Below, piece by piece: positions 27,728 to 35,624 of a stretch of 41,907 nucleotides of DNA (its first letter is position 1; every line of letters starts with the position of its first letter). The notes beneath the pieces were generated by a model. It made no database searches. It had not been told where the DNA came from and saw only the letters and a program-made list of their open reading frames with translations. Made by a program: the position numbers and the translations under genes. Source of the DNA: Bradyrhizobiaceae bacterium (GTDB taxonomy: Bacteria > Pseudomonadota > Alphaproteobacteria > Rhizobiales > Aestuariivirgaceae); contig CANJMQ010000030.1 of NCBI GenBank assembly GCA_947475225.1, positions 1 to 41,907 on the forward strand, written 5' to 3'.

Positions 27728-28581
27728 CCCTTCACCGCGCCCATGGAAAGACCCTCGACGAGGTAGCGCTGCGCATAAAGCGCCAGCGCCAGCGTGGGCG
27801 TGATCGAAATGATGATGGCCGCGGCGATCTGGCCATACTGGATGCCGGACGCCGTGACGAAGGCCAGCGCACCCACCGTGACAGGCTGCTTGTCGGCAGA
27901 GGCCAGGATCAGCGCGAAGACGAAGTTGTTCCAGGCGAAGATGAAGGCGAGCAAGCCCGCCGCCGCGATGCCGGGCTTGGCAAGCGGGATCGAGATCCTG
28001 GTGAATGTCCGCCACCAGCTGTTCCCGGCAATGCGATAGGCGTGCTCGATGTCGGGGCTGATGTCCTCGAAATAGCCGCGCACGATCCACAGGATCAGCG
28101 GCAGGCAGATCAGCTGATAGACCCAGATCAGGCCGATATAGGTGTTGGTGAGCCCCAGCGTCTTGAAATAGAGGCTTAAGGGAAGCAGCACGAGAAGTGC
28201 GGGCGCGAAGCGGAAGGAGAGCAGCGTGAAGGCGATGTCCTCACCCAGCCGGAACTTGAAGCGCGCGAAGGCATAGGCCGCCGGCACGCCCAGCACCAGC
28301 GAGAGGGCGACCGAGCAGACTGACAGGAGAACGGAGTTGAACATGTTCTGCATGAAGTTCAGCTGCAGGCTGCCTGCCGCGGTACGCAGCTGGCCGGTGA
28401 TCAGCGCGGTATAGTTGTCGATGATCGGCGTGAAGGCGATCGACGGCGGAATGCGCAGGATCGTCTCGTTGGTCTGGAGCGACATGAGGAAGATCCAGAC
28501 GATGGGGAAGAGGAAGAACACCAGCACCAGCGTGATCGCCACGCTGCGCAGTAATTTCTCGAGGCTTGATGAGTGGTCCAT
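27724..28581 (-). CDS. ABC transporter permease 2 (MalG type)
   Basis: A 285-residue inner-membrane permease with six predicted membrane segments, the first at SVAITLVLVFFLFPIVWIF. The coupling loop EAA motif is visible as EHAYRIAGNSWWRTFTRI followed by PLAKPG, which docks on the ATPases. It belongs to the carbohydrate uptake (CUT1) class, and with permease 1 forms the translocation path. The start ATG 28581 is 3 bases after the permease 1 stop; the end overlaps ATPase 2. Confidence 0.92.
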   Translation of the reverse strand: MDHSSSLEKLLRSVAITLVLVFFLFPIVWIFLMSLQTNETILRIPPSIAFTPIIDNYTALITGQLRTAAGSLQLNFMQNMFNSVLLSVCSVALSLVLGVPAAYAFARFKFRLGEDIAFTLLSFRFAPALLVLLPLSLYFKTLGLTNTYIGLIWVYQLICLPLILWIVRGYFEDISPDIEHAYRIAGNSWWRTFTRISIPLAKPGIAAAGLLAFIFAWNNFVFALILASADKQPVTVGALAFVTASGIQYGQIAAAIIISITPTLALALYAQRYLVEGLSMGAVKG

Positions 28582-28584
28582 GGT

Positions 28585-29511
28585 TCAATGCGCTCCGTGG
28601 GCGCGTTCGCGCAGCTTGAGCCACTGCTTGATGAAGACGTTCGACAGCGCATAGGTGATGGCCCAGAGAATGACCATGAGTGCAGCCGAGCGGCCCACGT
28701 TGGTGGCCTGGAAGAAGTCAAGATAGGCCTGCACCTGGAAGACCAGAAGCTTGTCGCCGGGGCCGCCTTGCGTCATCGCATAGATGATGTCGAACTGCTG
28801 GATCGAGTCGAGCAGGCGGAACAGCGTGGCCGTGATGATGTAGGGCATGAGCATGGGAAGCGTGATGCGGAAGAACACGAAGCTCCGCGGCACGCCATCG
28901 AGTGCCGCCGCCTCGAAGGGCGCCTTGGGCAGCGAGCGCAGGCCCGCCAGCAGCAGGATCATGATGAAGGGCGTGTAGACCCACATGTCCACCAGCACGA
29001 CGGTGAAGAGCGCGGTGTCGGGGTTGGACGCCCACTTGAAGTCATGGATGCCGACGAGGGTGAGAAGATAGCTGAGCACGCCGAAGTCCGGGTGCGTCAT
29101 CAGCTTCCACATCAGTGCGGCCAGTGCAGGCGCCGTCATGAGCGGCAGCAGCAGCAGGATGGAGGCGATGTTGTTGAAGCGTGACGGGCGCTGCAGCAGC
29201 AGCGCGATGCCGAGGCCGAGCAGCAGTTCAAGAACCACCGTCAGGAAGGCATAGGTGAGCGAGATGTAGACGGTGTTCCAGAACTTCGGGTCGGTGAAGA
29301 AGTTGACGTAGTTCTGGAACCAGATGAAGCCCTTCATGGCGGGCAGATTCATCCGGTAGCGCAGCATCGAATAATAGACGGCGGTGAAGAACGGGATGAG
29401 GATCCCGATGCACATCAACAAGGCGGGAAGCGAGAGGATATAGGGCAGCGCCCTGCGCATGAAGCGGCTCTGCTTCACCGGCGTGCGCATCTCTGTGGCG
29501 GCGGCTGTCAT
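28585..29511 (-). CDS. ABC transporter permease 1 (MalF/UgpA type)
   Basis: A 308-residue permease with six membrane segments, the first at LPYILSLPALLMCIGILIPF. The EAA loop is EAAALDGVPRSFVFFRITLP. The N-terminal tail before the first membrane helix is short (~25 residues), unlike MalF with its extra helices. An ATG at 29490 is a second possible start; neither has a strong ribosome site. It lies 88 bases after the binding-protein gene, with a stable hairpin in that gap. Confidence 0.9.
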   Translation of the reverse strand: MTAAATEMRTPVKQSRFMRRALPYILSLPALLMCIGILIPFFTAVYYSMLRYRMNLPAMKGFIWFQNYVNFFTDPKFWNTVYISLTYAFLTVVLELLLGLGIALLLQRPSRFNNIASILLLLPLMTAPALAALMWKLMTHPDFGVLSYLLTLVGIHDFKWASNPDTALFTVVLVDMWVYTPFIMILLLAGLRSLPKAPFEAAALDGVPRSFVFFRITLPMLMPYIITATLFRLLDSIQQFDIIYAMTQGGPGDKLLVFQVQAYLDFFQATNVGRSAALMVILWAITYALSNVFIKQWLKLRERAHGAH

Positions 29512-29550
29512 TCGGGGGCCCGGGGTGTTCGTGAAGGGGAGATGGAAGGA

Positions 29551-29590
29551 GGCGCGCGGGATACCGCAGGGAGTCGGAGCCCCGCGCGCC
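29551..29590 (-). other. Intercistronic stem-loop between binding-protein and permease genes
   Basis: GGCGCGCGGG (29551-29560) and CCCGCGCGCC (29581-29590) form a perfect 10-bp, all-GC stem with a 20-base loop in the 88-base gap. No U-run follows. Such structures after binding-protein genes, as in the malE-malF gap, protect the upstream message from 3' exonucleases and give more binding protein than permease. That role is inferred. Confidence 0.7.
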
Positions 29591-29599
29591 AGTCGTTAC

Positions 29600-31039
29600 T
29601 TAACCAAGGCCGGCTTCGGACAGCTTCTTGTCCATTTCAGCGGCCATCGCGTCGAGGCCTTCATCGACGTTGATTTCCTTGGCCACCATCTTCTGCAGGT
29701 TCTCGGCCCACAGCGTGGTGAGGTCGAAGAACAGCGGCTGGGCGGTGAAGTAGATCTTCGCGCCGGGAGCCGAGACCTCGTACTGGTTGAGGTAGCCCGG
29801 GTAGGACTTGTCGATGCGGGCGCGGAACTCGTCGTCCTTCCACACCGAGGCGCGGACGGGGTTGACGAAGTCCATCTTGCGGGCGCCGAACAGGTCATGC
29901 TCGGTGGAGGTTGCCCACTGCAGGAAGTACCAGGTGGCGTCCTTCTGGGTGCCGGCATTGTTCATGGCCAGCGACCAGATCCAGACGTTGGGCGTGGGCG
30001 CAGCAGCCGCGGGGTTGGCCGCGAACGGCGCATAGCCCAGGTTGCCGGCTTCCTTGTTGTCGCCGCCGTTCATGAAGTAGCCGAGGATGTCGGCGTCGAA
30101 AATCATGGCGGAGGCGCCTGCACCGAGGTCGGTACCGACCTGGTACCAGGTGTAGGTGGACCAGTTCTTCGGGCCCGAATCCTGGATCATCTTGACCCAG
30201 TCCTTGTGGTAGGACTTGGAGCCCGCGGAGTTCATCGCGGCCTTCAGCTTGCCGTCGGCGACGTTGAAGTCCTTCTCGCCGAAGTTGGCATAGCCCGAGA
30301 GGAAGCCCGGGTGGATGGTCGCCCAGGACCGCGAACCGCGGACGCCGATGCCATACGGCCCACCGAGGTCCTTCGTGAGCTTCGCCGAGACTTCGATCAT
30401 CTCGCCGATGTTCTTGGGGGGCTGCACGCCGACCTTGTCGAACATCTTCTTGTTGTAGGAGATGTTGTTGAGCTCGAAGCCCCACGGGATGCACCACTGC
30501 TTGGCATCCGCCGAGCCCAGCTCGCCGCCCGGAACGCCATTCCACGAGGTGGAAGCGCGCAGGCCGGGAAGCACGTCGTCCCAGTTGTAGTTGGGATTGG
30601 TCTTGGCCGGGTCCTTGATGAACTCATTGAGGTCGGTGATCCAGCCGGCCGGACCATAGGTCCAGGTCATGTAGGCGCCGGTCATGAAGGCATCATACTC
30701 GGTCGAACCCGAGGACAGCGCCGCCGTCACCTTGTCGAAGTAGACGTCTTCCGGGAAGATGTCCCACGAGACGTCCATGCCGGTCATGTCCTTGAAGGCC
30801 TGGATATTGGCGATCATGGCATCGGCATAAGGATGCTTGTTGAGCAGGAGCTTGAGCTTCGTGCCCTTGTACTTCATCCAGTCAAAGTCGGCTGCCATGG
30901 CGCGGGTCTGCGCCTGGGTCAGGAACATGCCGGCTGCCGAGGCCGAGAGGCCCAGCTTGCCAGCACCATTGATTACTTCGCGGCGGCTGATCTTCTTCGC
31001 CACGAAGGCGTCGAAGAGGCCTTTTTCTTTCTCGAACAT
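29600..31039 (-). CDS. Extracellular solute-binding protein with Tat-type signal
   Basis: A 479-residue family-1 binding protein for the polyol ABC importer, periplasmic. The N-terminus carries ISRREVINGAGKLGL with Arg19-Arg20 and a weakly hydrophobic stretch ending near Ala49, which looks like a twin-arginine signal; the protein would then be folded before export. The mature part begins near ADFDWMKYKGTKLKLLLNKHP and contains Trp-rich ligand-site-like segments (GAYMTWTYGPAGW). Start ATG 31039 has GGAGGA (31046-31051) six bases before it; the ATG at 31045 touches that site. The ligand is not readable from the sequence; context suggests a tetritol or a similar polyol. Confidence 0.9.
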   Translation of the reverse strand: MFEKEKGLFDAFVAKKISRREVINGAGKLGLSASAAGMFLTQAQTRAMAADFDWMKYKGTKLKLLLNKHPYADAMIANIQAFKDMTGMDVSWDIFPEDVYFDKVTAALSSGSTEYDAFMTGAYMTWTYGPAGWITDLNEFIKDPAKTNPNYNWDDVLPGLRASTSWNGVPGGELGSADAKQWCIPWGFELNNISYNKKMFDKVGVQPPKNIGEMIEVSAKLTKDLGGPYGIGVRGSRSWATIHPGFLSGYANFGEKDFNVADGKLKAAMNSAGSKSYHKDWVKMIQDSGPKNWSTYTWYQVGTDLGAGASAMIFDADILGYFMNGGDNKEAGNLGYAPFAANPAAAAPTPNVWIWSLAMNNAGTQKDATWYFLQWATSTEHDLFGARKMDFVNPVRASVWKDDEFRARIDKSYPGYLNQYEVSAPGAKIYFTAQPLFFDLTTLWAENLQKMVAKEINVDEGLDAMAAEMDKKLSEAGLG

Positions 31040-31074
31040 TCCCATTCCTCCATTGGTTGTGGGGGTCTTCTTGT

Positions 31075-32085
31075 TTAGCCCGGTGCGGATTTTCCGTTCT
31101 TCTTGCCGGGCTCTCGTCCCGGTTTCAGGGAGACGAGGCGCTTTGCTGTCGCTTCGTCGGTGATCAGGCCAAAAAGCAGTCCGTGCGCGAGAATGGCGCG
31201 GATGGCCCGAGTTTTCGATGTACCGCCTGCAACGGCGACAATCCTGTGGCTCTTGAGGTCAGAAAAACGCGGCGCCATGGCCCGCGCCGAGACCGAATTG
31301 GGAAGGTGCTCGCCATGCTCATTGAAGAAATGGCCGAGAAGCTCGGCGCAGGCGCCGGTCTTCATCACCTCGTCGACGTCTTCCTCGTCCACCATGCCGG
31401 CGGTGGCGATGAAGCTCTTGCGGTCCACCTCGCCGATGCCGGCAACGTAGAGTTCAGCCTCCCGCGCCATGGCGATGACGTCCGACACGCCGTATTGGGC
31501 CTCCAGCACGTGGCGGTCCTTCTCGCTGTTGGCGAAGAACGGCACGGGCATCACATAGGCTTCGGCCGACGTGCGCTCGGCGAGACGATGGATCACGTCG
31601 AAGGGACTGGCCGCGAAGCGCCGGGTGAGGCCGCCGAGCAGCGAAACGAACTTGGTGTCATGCGCCGCAACGCTCGGCATGAGGTCGACCGCGGTGGCCA
31701 GCGTGCGGCCATGGCCCATGCCGATCATGCGATACTTGCCACTCTCGATGAGGTTGCGCAGGTAGCGGGCGCCCGCGATGCCCAGGGTGCGCAGCGGCAG
31801 CGGGGCGTCATCAATGTTGGGCACCACTTCGCAGAAGGCGAGGCCGTAATCGGCCTTGAGCTTCTCCTCCAGCGCAATGCAGCCGGAAATGGGGCCTTCG
31901 ACGAAAACGCGGATCAGGCCATCGGCGCGGGCCCGGGCGATGAGGCGGTGGGCCTTGGTGCTCTGCACGCCGAGGAGTTCGGCCACTTCGCCTTGCGTCT
32001 TGCCACCAGCAAAATGCAGCCACGCGGCGCGGGCCGCGAGTGCGGCCTCCTCGTCCACCTGAGGGGCTGGCTGGTGCAGCGTCAA
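31075..32085 (-). CDS. SorC/DeoR-family sugar-binding transcriptional regulator (EryD-like)
   Basis: A 336-residue regulator. An N-terminal helix-turn-helix (GKTQGEVAELLGVQSTKAHRLIARARADG) is followed by a SorC sugar-phosphate-binding domain with GMGHGRTLATAV, VSLLGGL, GIGEVDRKS and VAVAGGTSKTRAIRAIL. EryD of Brucella and rhizobia is of this family and represses the erythritol genes until a pathway intermediate binds. TTG 32085 was chosen as start because AGGGAT precedes it by six bases; a GTG at 32058 is an alternative. The longer frame to 32193 would run through the operator. It is the first gene of the minus-strand polyol operon, 35 bases before the binding-protein gene. Confidence 0.87.
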   Translation of the reverse strand: MTLHQPAPQVDEEAALAARAAWLHFAGGKTQGEVAELLGVQSTKAHRLIARARADGLIRVFVEGPISGCIALEEKLKADYGLAFCEVVPNIDDAPLPLRTLGIAGARYLRNLIESGKYRMIGMGHGRTLATAVDLMPSVAAHDTKFVSLLGGLTRRFAASPFDVIHRLAERTSAEAYVMPVPFFANSEKDRHVLEAQYGVSDVIAMAREAELYVAGIGEVDRKSFIATAGMVDEEDVDEVMKTGACAELLGHFFNEHGEHLPNSVSARAMAPRFSDLKSHRIVAVAGGTSKTRAIRAILAHGLLFGLITDEATAKRLVSLKPGREPGKKNGKSAPG

Positions 32086-32102
32086 CGCCGTATCCCTTTG
32101 TC

Positions 32103-32135
32103 TGAAAATATTTTCTTGGCGTGCAATATTTTTCA
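32103..32135. promoter_or_regulatory. Operator-like inverted repeat, copy A
   Basis: TGAAAATATT (32103-32112) and AATATTTTTCA (32125-32135) are near-perfect inverted halves. The 33-base site matches copy B (34612-34644) at 29 positions, including an identical GTGCAATATTTTTCA. The accessory motif CTGCACTGCAA follows at 32166-32176. It starts 18 bases before the regulator's TTG and covers the -10 of the candidate minus-strand promoter, as expected for a repressor site of the SorC-type regulator. Confidence 0.7.
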
Positions 32136-32153
32136 GATACGGCAGTCCGTCAA
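32125..32153 (-). promoter_or_regulatory. Candidate promoter of the minus-strand polyol operon
   Basis: On the minus strand, TTGACG (32148-32153), a 17-base spacer and AATATT (32125-32130) make a sigma-70-like pair ~40 bases before the regulator's start. The -10 lies inside operator copy A, so binding there would block transcription. The -35 is strong and the -10 weak. Confidence 0.45.
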
Positions 32154-32279
32154 CAGAATTCGGTGCTGCACTGCAACAGCCACTGTGCCGCACGGTCGGG
32201 GGTTCTGCATTTGAAAGTTGCGATTGCTGCCGCTTTAAATGTCAAAGTAATTGACAAAATATATGTTTTGGAGAAGATG

Positions 32280-32399
32280 ATGCCTCGACGATCTCGAGAG
32301 AACATCCGGCTGTCGTTGATTGCCGGAGTGTCCGAGGGCGCCACGCGGCGTCCCTCGTTCTGGGTCCAGTATCCGGCATTTGCCGCCAAGAGGGGCTGA
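32280..32399 (+). CDS. Possible 39-residue leader peptide upstream of the hydrolase
   Basis: A short frame beginning MPRRSRENIRLSLIAG with GGAG six bases before ATG 32280, ending TGA 32397-32399, five bases before the hydrolase's TTG start. Spacing and ribosome site would suit a coupled leader. No family is recognised and the composition is Arg-rich, so it may be chance. Confidence 0.25.
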   Translation: MPRRSRENIRLSLIAGVSEGATRRPSFWVQYPAFAAKRG

Positions 32400-32404
32400 C
32401 TGAA

Positions 32405-34543
32405 TTGCGTGAGACATTACCCGCCGGACTGAGATGTGCCTGGTCAGGTGCCGCGCACCTCGGCGCATGGTTGATCGTCTGCCTGATGGTCGTCCTGTCC
32501 GGGACTGCCGCGGCGGGGGCGCCGGGTTCATACCTTGTGGGCGAATACAAGCTGCCGGCCTTGGCCGACCCTTCCGTCGCAAAGGGCGTCACGACCGAAC
32601 TCTGGGCCGTGGTTTACCGGCCGCGCGCTGACGGGCACTATCCGCTGCTGGTGTTTCTGCATGGCAATCACGGTACCTGTGGGCGGTATGACGAAGGCCT
32701 GGGCATCCGCATCGATGACGGCATCGATTATACCTATACAGGCACCTGCCCCGAAGGCTGGCAGCCGACGCCGAACCATCTGGGATATGGCTATCTCGCG
32801 GCGGATCTCGCCGCGCGGGGATATGTCGTCGTCTCCATCAACGCCAATCGCGGCGTGAACGCAGCCGACGGCGTGCGCGGTGACTTGGGGCTGAACCTGC
32901 GCCGTGGCCGCCTGGTCTTGCGGCATTTGCAGCAACTCGCGGACTGGAGCGTCGGGCGCGTGACCACGCCCGCCAGCCTTGGATTCAGCCTGCAGGGCCT
33001 GATCGACTTCAGCCATGTTGGCCTGCTGGGGCACTCGCGCGGCGGTGAAGGCATGCGCGCCGCGCTCGCCCAGTACCGCGACCGGAGCAGCCCCTGGCCG
33101 CGGCGCATCGGCCCGGTGAACGTCGAGGCGCTTTTCGAGATCGGGCCGGTCGATGGGCAGACAGGCCGGACCCTCGACGCAGAAGGCGTGGCCTGGAACG
33201 TGCTGCTTCCCGGATGCGACGGAGATGTCTATGACCTCGAAGGCGTCAGACCCTTTGACCGGATGGTGATGCGCAGTGCCGAAACCGTTGCACTGTCGAA
33301 ATCGAGCATCGAAGTGTTCGGGGCCAACCACAATTTCTACAACACCGAATGGCAGGAGTCGGATTCACAGGAATGTCCTGGTCAGCCCAAGCTGTTTCCC
33401 GACTATGTTGGATCGGAGGTACAGCGCAGGACGGCGCAGGAAACCGTCGTTCCGTTCTTCCTGGCGCATGTCGGCGGAGCGAAGGAGAGTGCCCTGGCCG
33501 AGCGCTTCGATCCGTCCCGGCCCTTGCCGGCCGAGCTCGCCCCGCTCACCTATTATGCCCGCGGGCAAGCTGCCAGCCTGAGCAAGGCTGCGAACTTCAT
33601 CATCGATGATTTCACCCGGACGACGGGGCGCTCGAGCCGGGGCGCGCGAAACATTGCCTACCGCCTGACCGAATATTCCCACGGGGATGCCGGCTACAGT
33701 CACGACCTGGCGCAACGCGCCGCCCTCGTTGCGTGGAATTCGGCGGGCGCCTATCTGCAGGTCAATGCATCCAACAAATATGTCTCCGCCCGGCCCGGCG
33801 TCTACAAGTCGCTGGAGTTCAGGGTCAAGCTCGAGTGCCATGACGACCTGTGCGCCGGGAACATCAACCCTGCTGGCGACGTCGATTTCTCCATCAGTCT
33901 CGTGAGTGCGGGAGGAGGCCTCTCACTCCCTGTCCGGCTGTCGTCGGTGGCATCGGTCTACCGTCCTGTCGGCGCCGATTCCACGATCTACGGCGACTAC
34001 AACTCCGTATTCCAGACGGTACGCATTCCCCTCCAGTCCTTTGTCGGCGCAGACCTGAATGCCTTCCAAGGCGTTCGTTTCACTTTCGACGCCACGCCGC
34101 AGGGCCGTCTCTCGTTCGGCAACGTCAGGTTCGTTCAGGCGGAGGCCGCCAACCCCGAGGGAACACAAACGTCCAGGGTTGCAACACCCGGCCTTCCAGC
34201 CGAACGCGTGGCACAGCCCGTGCGCGAGGGGAACGCCGTGGTGGCGATACGACGGAGCGCATCTGTGCAGGGCGCCGGTGTGGATGCCGGCACCAGCGCC
34301 GGTCCGGACGCCAGGGAGATCGAGCTCACGTCGACGCGGCCATTCCGTGTGACAAACGCATTGCCCCTCTTGTACATCGGCGATAGGCCATTCACGCTGT
34401 CCCGCTTTGCGGGTCGCACCACAGATCGCATCATCTTTTCGATCAGCAGCGAGGAGTATCGTCTGTTGCCCAGCGGTGCCGACGTGAAGCTGGTGATTGG
34501 GCGGGCTCCGGTCTGGCACTTCGGTCGCTTGCGCAAGCCCTGA
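32405..34543 (+). CDS. Secreted alpha/beta-hydrolase of unknown substrate, large two-domain form
   Basis: A 712-residue protein. The N-terminal signal sequence includes HLGAWLIVCLMVVLSGTAAA, with cleavage after Ala near residue 37. An alpha/beta-hydrolase domain follows: oxyanion segment LLVFLHGNHGTC, nucleophile elbow GHSRGGEG with Ser211, and a candidate catalytic His309 in FGANHNFYN. Residues ~400-580 look like a beta-sandwich (IIDDFTRTTG, YKSLEFRVKLEC, FQTVRIPLQSFVG), perhaps carbohydrate- or polymer-binding. TTG 32405 is the only start that keeps the signal; GAGGGG lies 9 bases before it. No enzyme class is recognised: esterase, lipase or depolymerase are all possible. It sits between the two arms of the polyol locus, flanked by two copies of the operator, and its base use seems less GC-skewed than its neighbours', suggesting late arrival. 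Confidence 0.75.
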   Translation: MRETLPAGLRCAWSGAAHLGAWLIVCLMVVLSGTAAAGAPGSYLVGEYKLPALADPSVAKGVTTELWAVVYRPRADGHYPLLVFLHGNHGTCGRYDEGLGIRIDDGIDYTYTGTCPEGWQPTPNHLGYGYLAADLAARGYVVVSINANRGVNAADGVRGDLGLNLRRGRLVLRHLQQLADWSVGRVTTPASLGFSLQGLIDFSHVGLLGHSRGGEGMRAALAQYRDRSSPWPRRIGPVNVEALFEIGPVDGQTGRTLDAEGVAWNVLLPGCDGDVYDLEGVRPFDRMVMRSAETVALSKSSIEVFGANHNFYNTEWQESDSQECPGQPKLFPDYVGSEVQRRTAQETVVPFFLAHVGGAKESALAERFDPSRPLPAELAPLTYYARGQAASLSKAANFIIDDFTRTTGRSSRGARNIAYRLTEYSHGDAGYSHDLAQRAALVAWNSAGAYLQVNASNKYVSARPGVYKSLEFRVKLECHDDLCAGNINPAGDVDFSISLVSAGGGLSLPVRLSSVASVYRPVGADSTIYGDYNSVFQTVRIPLQSFVGADLNAFQGVRFTFDATPQGRLSFGNVRFVQAEAANPEGTQTSRVATPGLPAERVAQPVREGNAVVAIRRSASVQGAGVDAGTSAGPDAREIELTSTRPFRVTNALPLLYIGDRPFTLSRFAGRTTDRIIFSISSEEYRLLPSGADVKLVIGRAPVWHFGRLRKP

Positions 34544-34611
34544 GCCGGGTGTCGACCTCACAGGCGCATCGGACGCCTTGCCTGCGCCCTGCTCGCCACC
34601 TCGGGGCGGCG

Positions 34612-34644
34612 TGAAGATTTTTTCTTGAGGTGCAATATTTTTCA
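34612..34644. promoter_or_regulatory. Operator-like repeat, copy B
   Basis: Matches copy A at 29 of 33 positions in the same orientation, with the same GTGCAATATTTTTCA right half; the left half is weaker (TGAAGATTTT). CTGCACTGCAA follows 54 bases after the core start, against 55 in copy A. It overlaps the spacer of the eryC promoter candidate, so the SorC-type regulator probably controls both arms. Confidence 0.7.
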
Positions 34645-34652
34645 AGTAATCT
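34625..34652 (+). promoter_or_regulatory. Candidate promoter of eryC-tpiB-rpiB
   Basis: TTGAGG (34625-34630), a 16-base spacer and TAATCT (34647-34652), ~52 bases before the eryC ATG. The spacer is the right half of operator copy B. Both hexamers match sigma-70 only moderately. Confidence 0.4.
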
Positions 34653-34703
34653 CCCGGCCGGCAAAAATTTTTACTGCACTGCAATAACCGCAGGTTCCGG
34701 CAC

Positions 34704-35624
34704 ATGGGATTTACGCTCTCCGTCAACACCAACCCTTTCGTGAACCGCTTCGCGGAGCCGGAGGACCTGATCGCAACCCTGGCGGATGAGGTGGGCATCG
34801 GTCACATCCAGCTGGTGCATGAATTCATCAACCCGTCCTGGAAGGCCGCGACCATCAAGCGCCTCACCGACCGGATGGCGCGGGCCTGTGCGCAGAAGCG
34901 CGCGAAGATCACCTCCATCATGACCGGGCCCTATGGGCGCCTCAACCATTTCACCCACCCTGACGCGGAGGTCCGCCAATACTATGTCGACTGGTTCAAG
35001 GGGATGGCCGACATCGCGGGCGACCTCGGCGCGCCGGCGATCGGCACGCAGTTTGGCATCTTCACCTTCAAGGACTACGATGACGCCAGCCGCCGCGACG
35101 CGCTGATGAAGGTCGCGCTCGACTGCTGGCGCGAGGTTGCCGAACATGCGAAGTCGCGCGGCCTCTCCTGGCTGTTCTGGGAGCCGATGTCGGTCGGTCG
35201 CGAGCTGGGCCACACGCTGAAGGACACGCAAGACCTGCAGGACTGGATCGACGCGGCCGCGCTTGCCATTCCGCTGAAGCCCATGGTGGACATCGACCAC
35301 GGTGACGTGACCTCGCCCAACCCGGCGGACGTCGACCCCTTCGCCTGGGCAAAGGACTTCGCCACGCAGTCGCCGATCATCCACATCAAGCAGTCGACCA
35401 TGAACAAGGGCGGCCACTGGCCCTTCACCGCGCAGTACAACGAGAATGGCCGCATCACGCCGGAGGCGCTCATTGCGGCGGTCACGGCCGGTGGTGGCAC
35501 CGACAACGAACTCTGCCTCGAGCTTGCGTTCCGCGAGCGCGAGCCCACGGACCGCAGCGTGGTTGCGGCCATCAGGGAATCCGTGGCCTATTGGGCACCC
35601 TTTGCGAAGACGGGATACAACTGA
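34704..35624 (+). CDS. eryC: EryC-like sugar-phosphate isomerase/epimerase (tetrulose-phosphate racemase type)
   Basis: A 306-residue TIM-barrel protein of the xylose-isomerase-like/AP-endonuclease-2 family. Conserved stretches carrying likely metal ligands and acid-base residues are HEFINPSWK, SIMTGPYGRLNHF, FWEPMSVGREL, DIDHGDVTSPN, IIHIKQSTMNKGG and LCLELAF. EryC of Brucella is of this family; once called a dehydrogenase, it was later shown to interconvert tetrulose 4-phosphate enantiomers in erythritol breakdown. Here it heads a plus-strand operon with TpiB/EryH and RpiB/EryI homologues, exactly the enzymes that follow it in that pathway. Its stop overlaps the next ATG (TGATG). The role is inferred from family plus context. 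Confidence 0.8.
   Translation: MGFTLSVNTNPFVNRFAEPEDLIATLADEVGIGHIQLVHEFINPSWKAATIKRLTDRMARACAQKRAKITSIMTGPYGRLNHFTHPDAEVRQYYVDWFKGMADIAGDLGAPAIGTQFGIFTFKDYDDASRRDALMKVALDCWREVAEHAKSRGLSWLFWEPMSVGRELGHTLKDTQDLQDWIDAAALAIPLKPMVDIDHGDVTSPNPADVDPFAWAKDFATQSPIIHIKQSTMNKGGHWPFTAQYNENGRITPEALIAAVTAGGGTDNELCLELAFREREPTDRSVVAAIRESVAYWAPFAKTGYN

Larger units (their letters stand above)
32086..32404. other. 319-base intergenic region between regulator and hydrolase genes
   Basis: Holds operator copy A, the accessory motif CTGCACTGCAA (32166-32176), the minus-strand operon promoter, a plus-strand promoter candidate TTGAAA (32211-32216), 17 bases, TTTAAA (32234-32239), and a possible short leader reading frame (32280-32399). 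The central part (32210-32280) is AT-rich compared with the flanks. Confidence 0.6.
34544..34703. other. Intergenic region upstream of eryC
   Basis: 160 bases. GGCGCA (34563-34568) and TGCGCC (34583-34588) could form a weak hairpin after the hydrolase gene, without a T-run. Operator copy B (34612-34644) and the accessory motif CTGCACTGCAA (34674-34684) follow, with the candidate eryC promoter. Confidence 0.55.

Noticed and set aside
32086..32193. Longer start for the SorC regulator at 32193
   Set aside because: The extra 36 residues would be encoded by the promoter and operator and match no family N-terminus.
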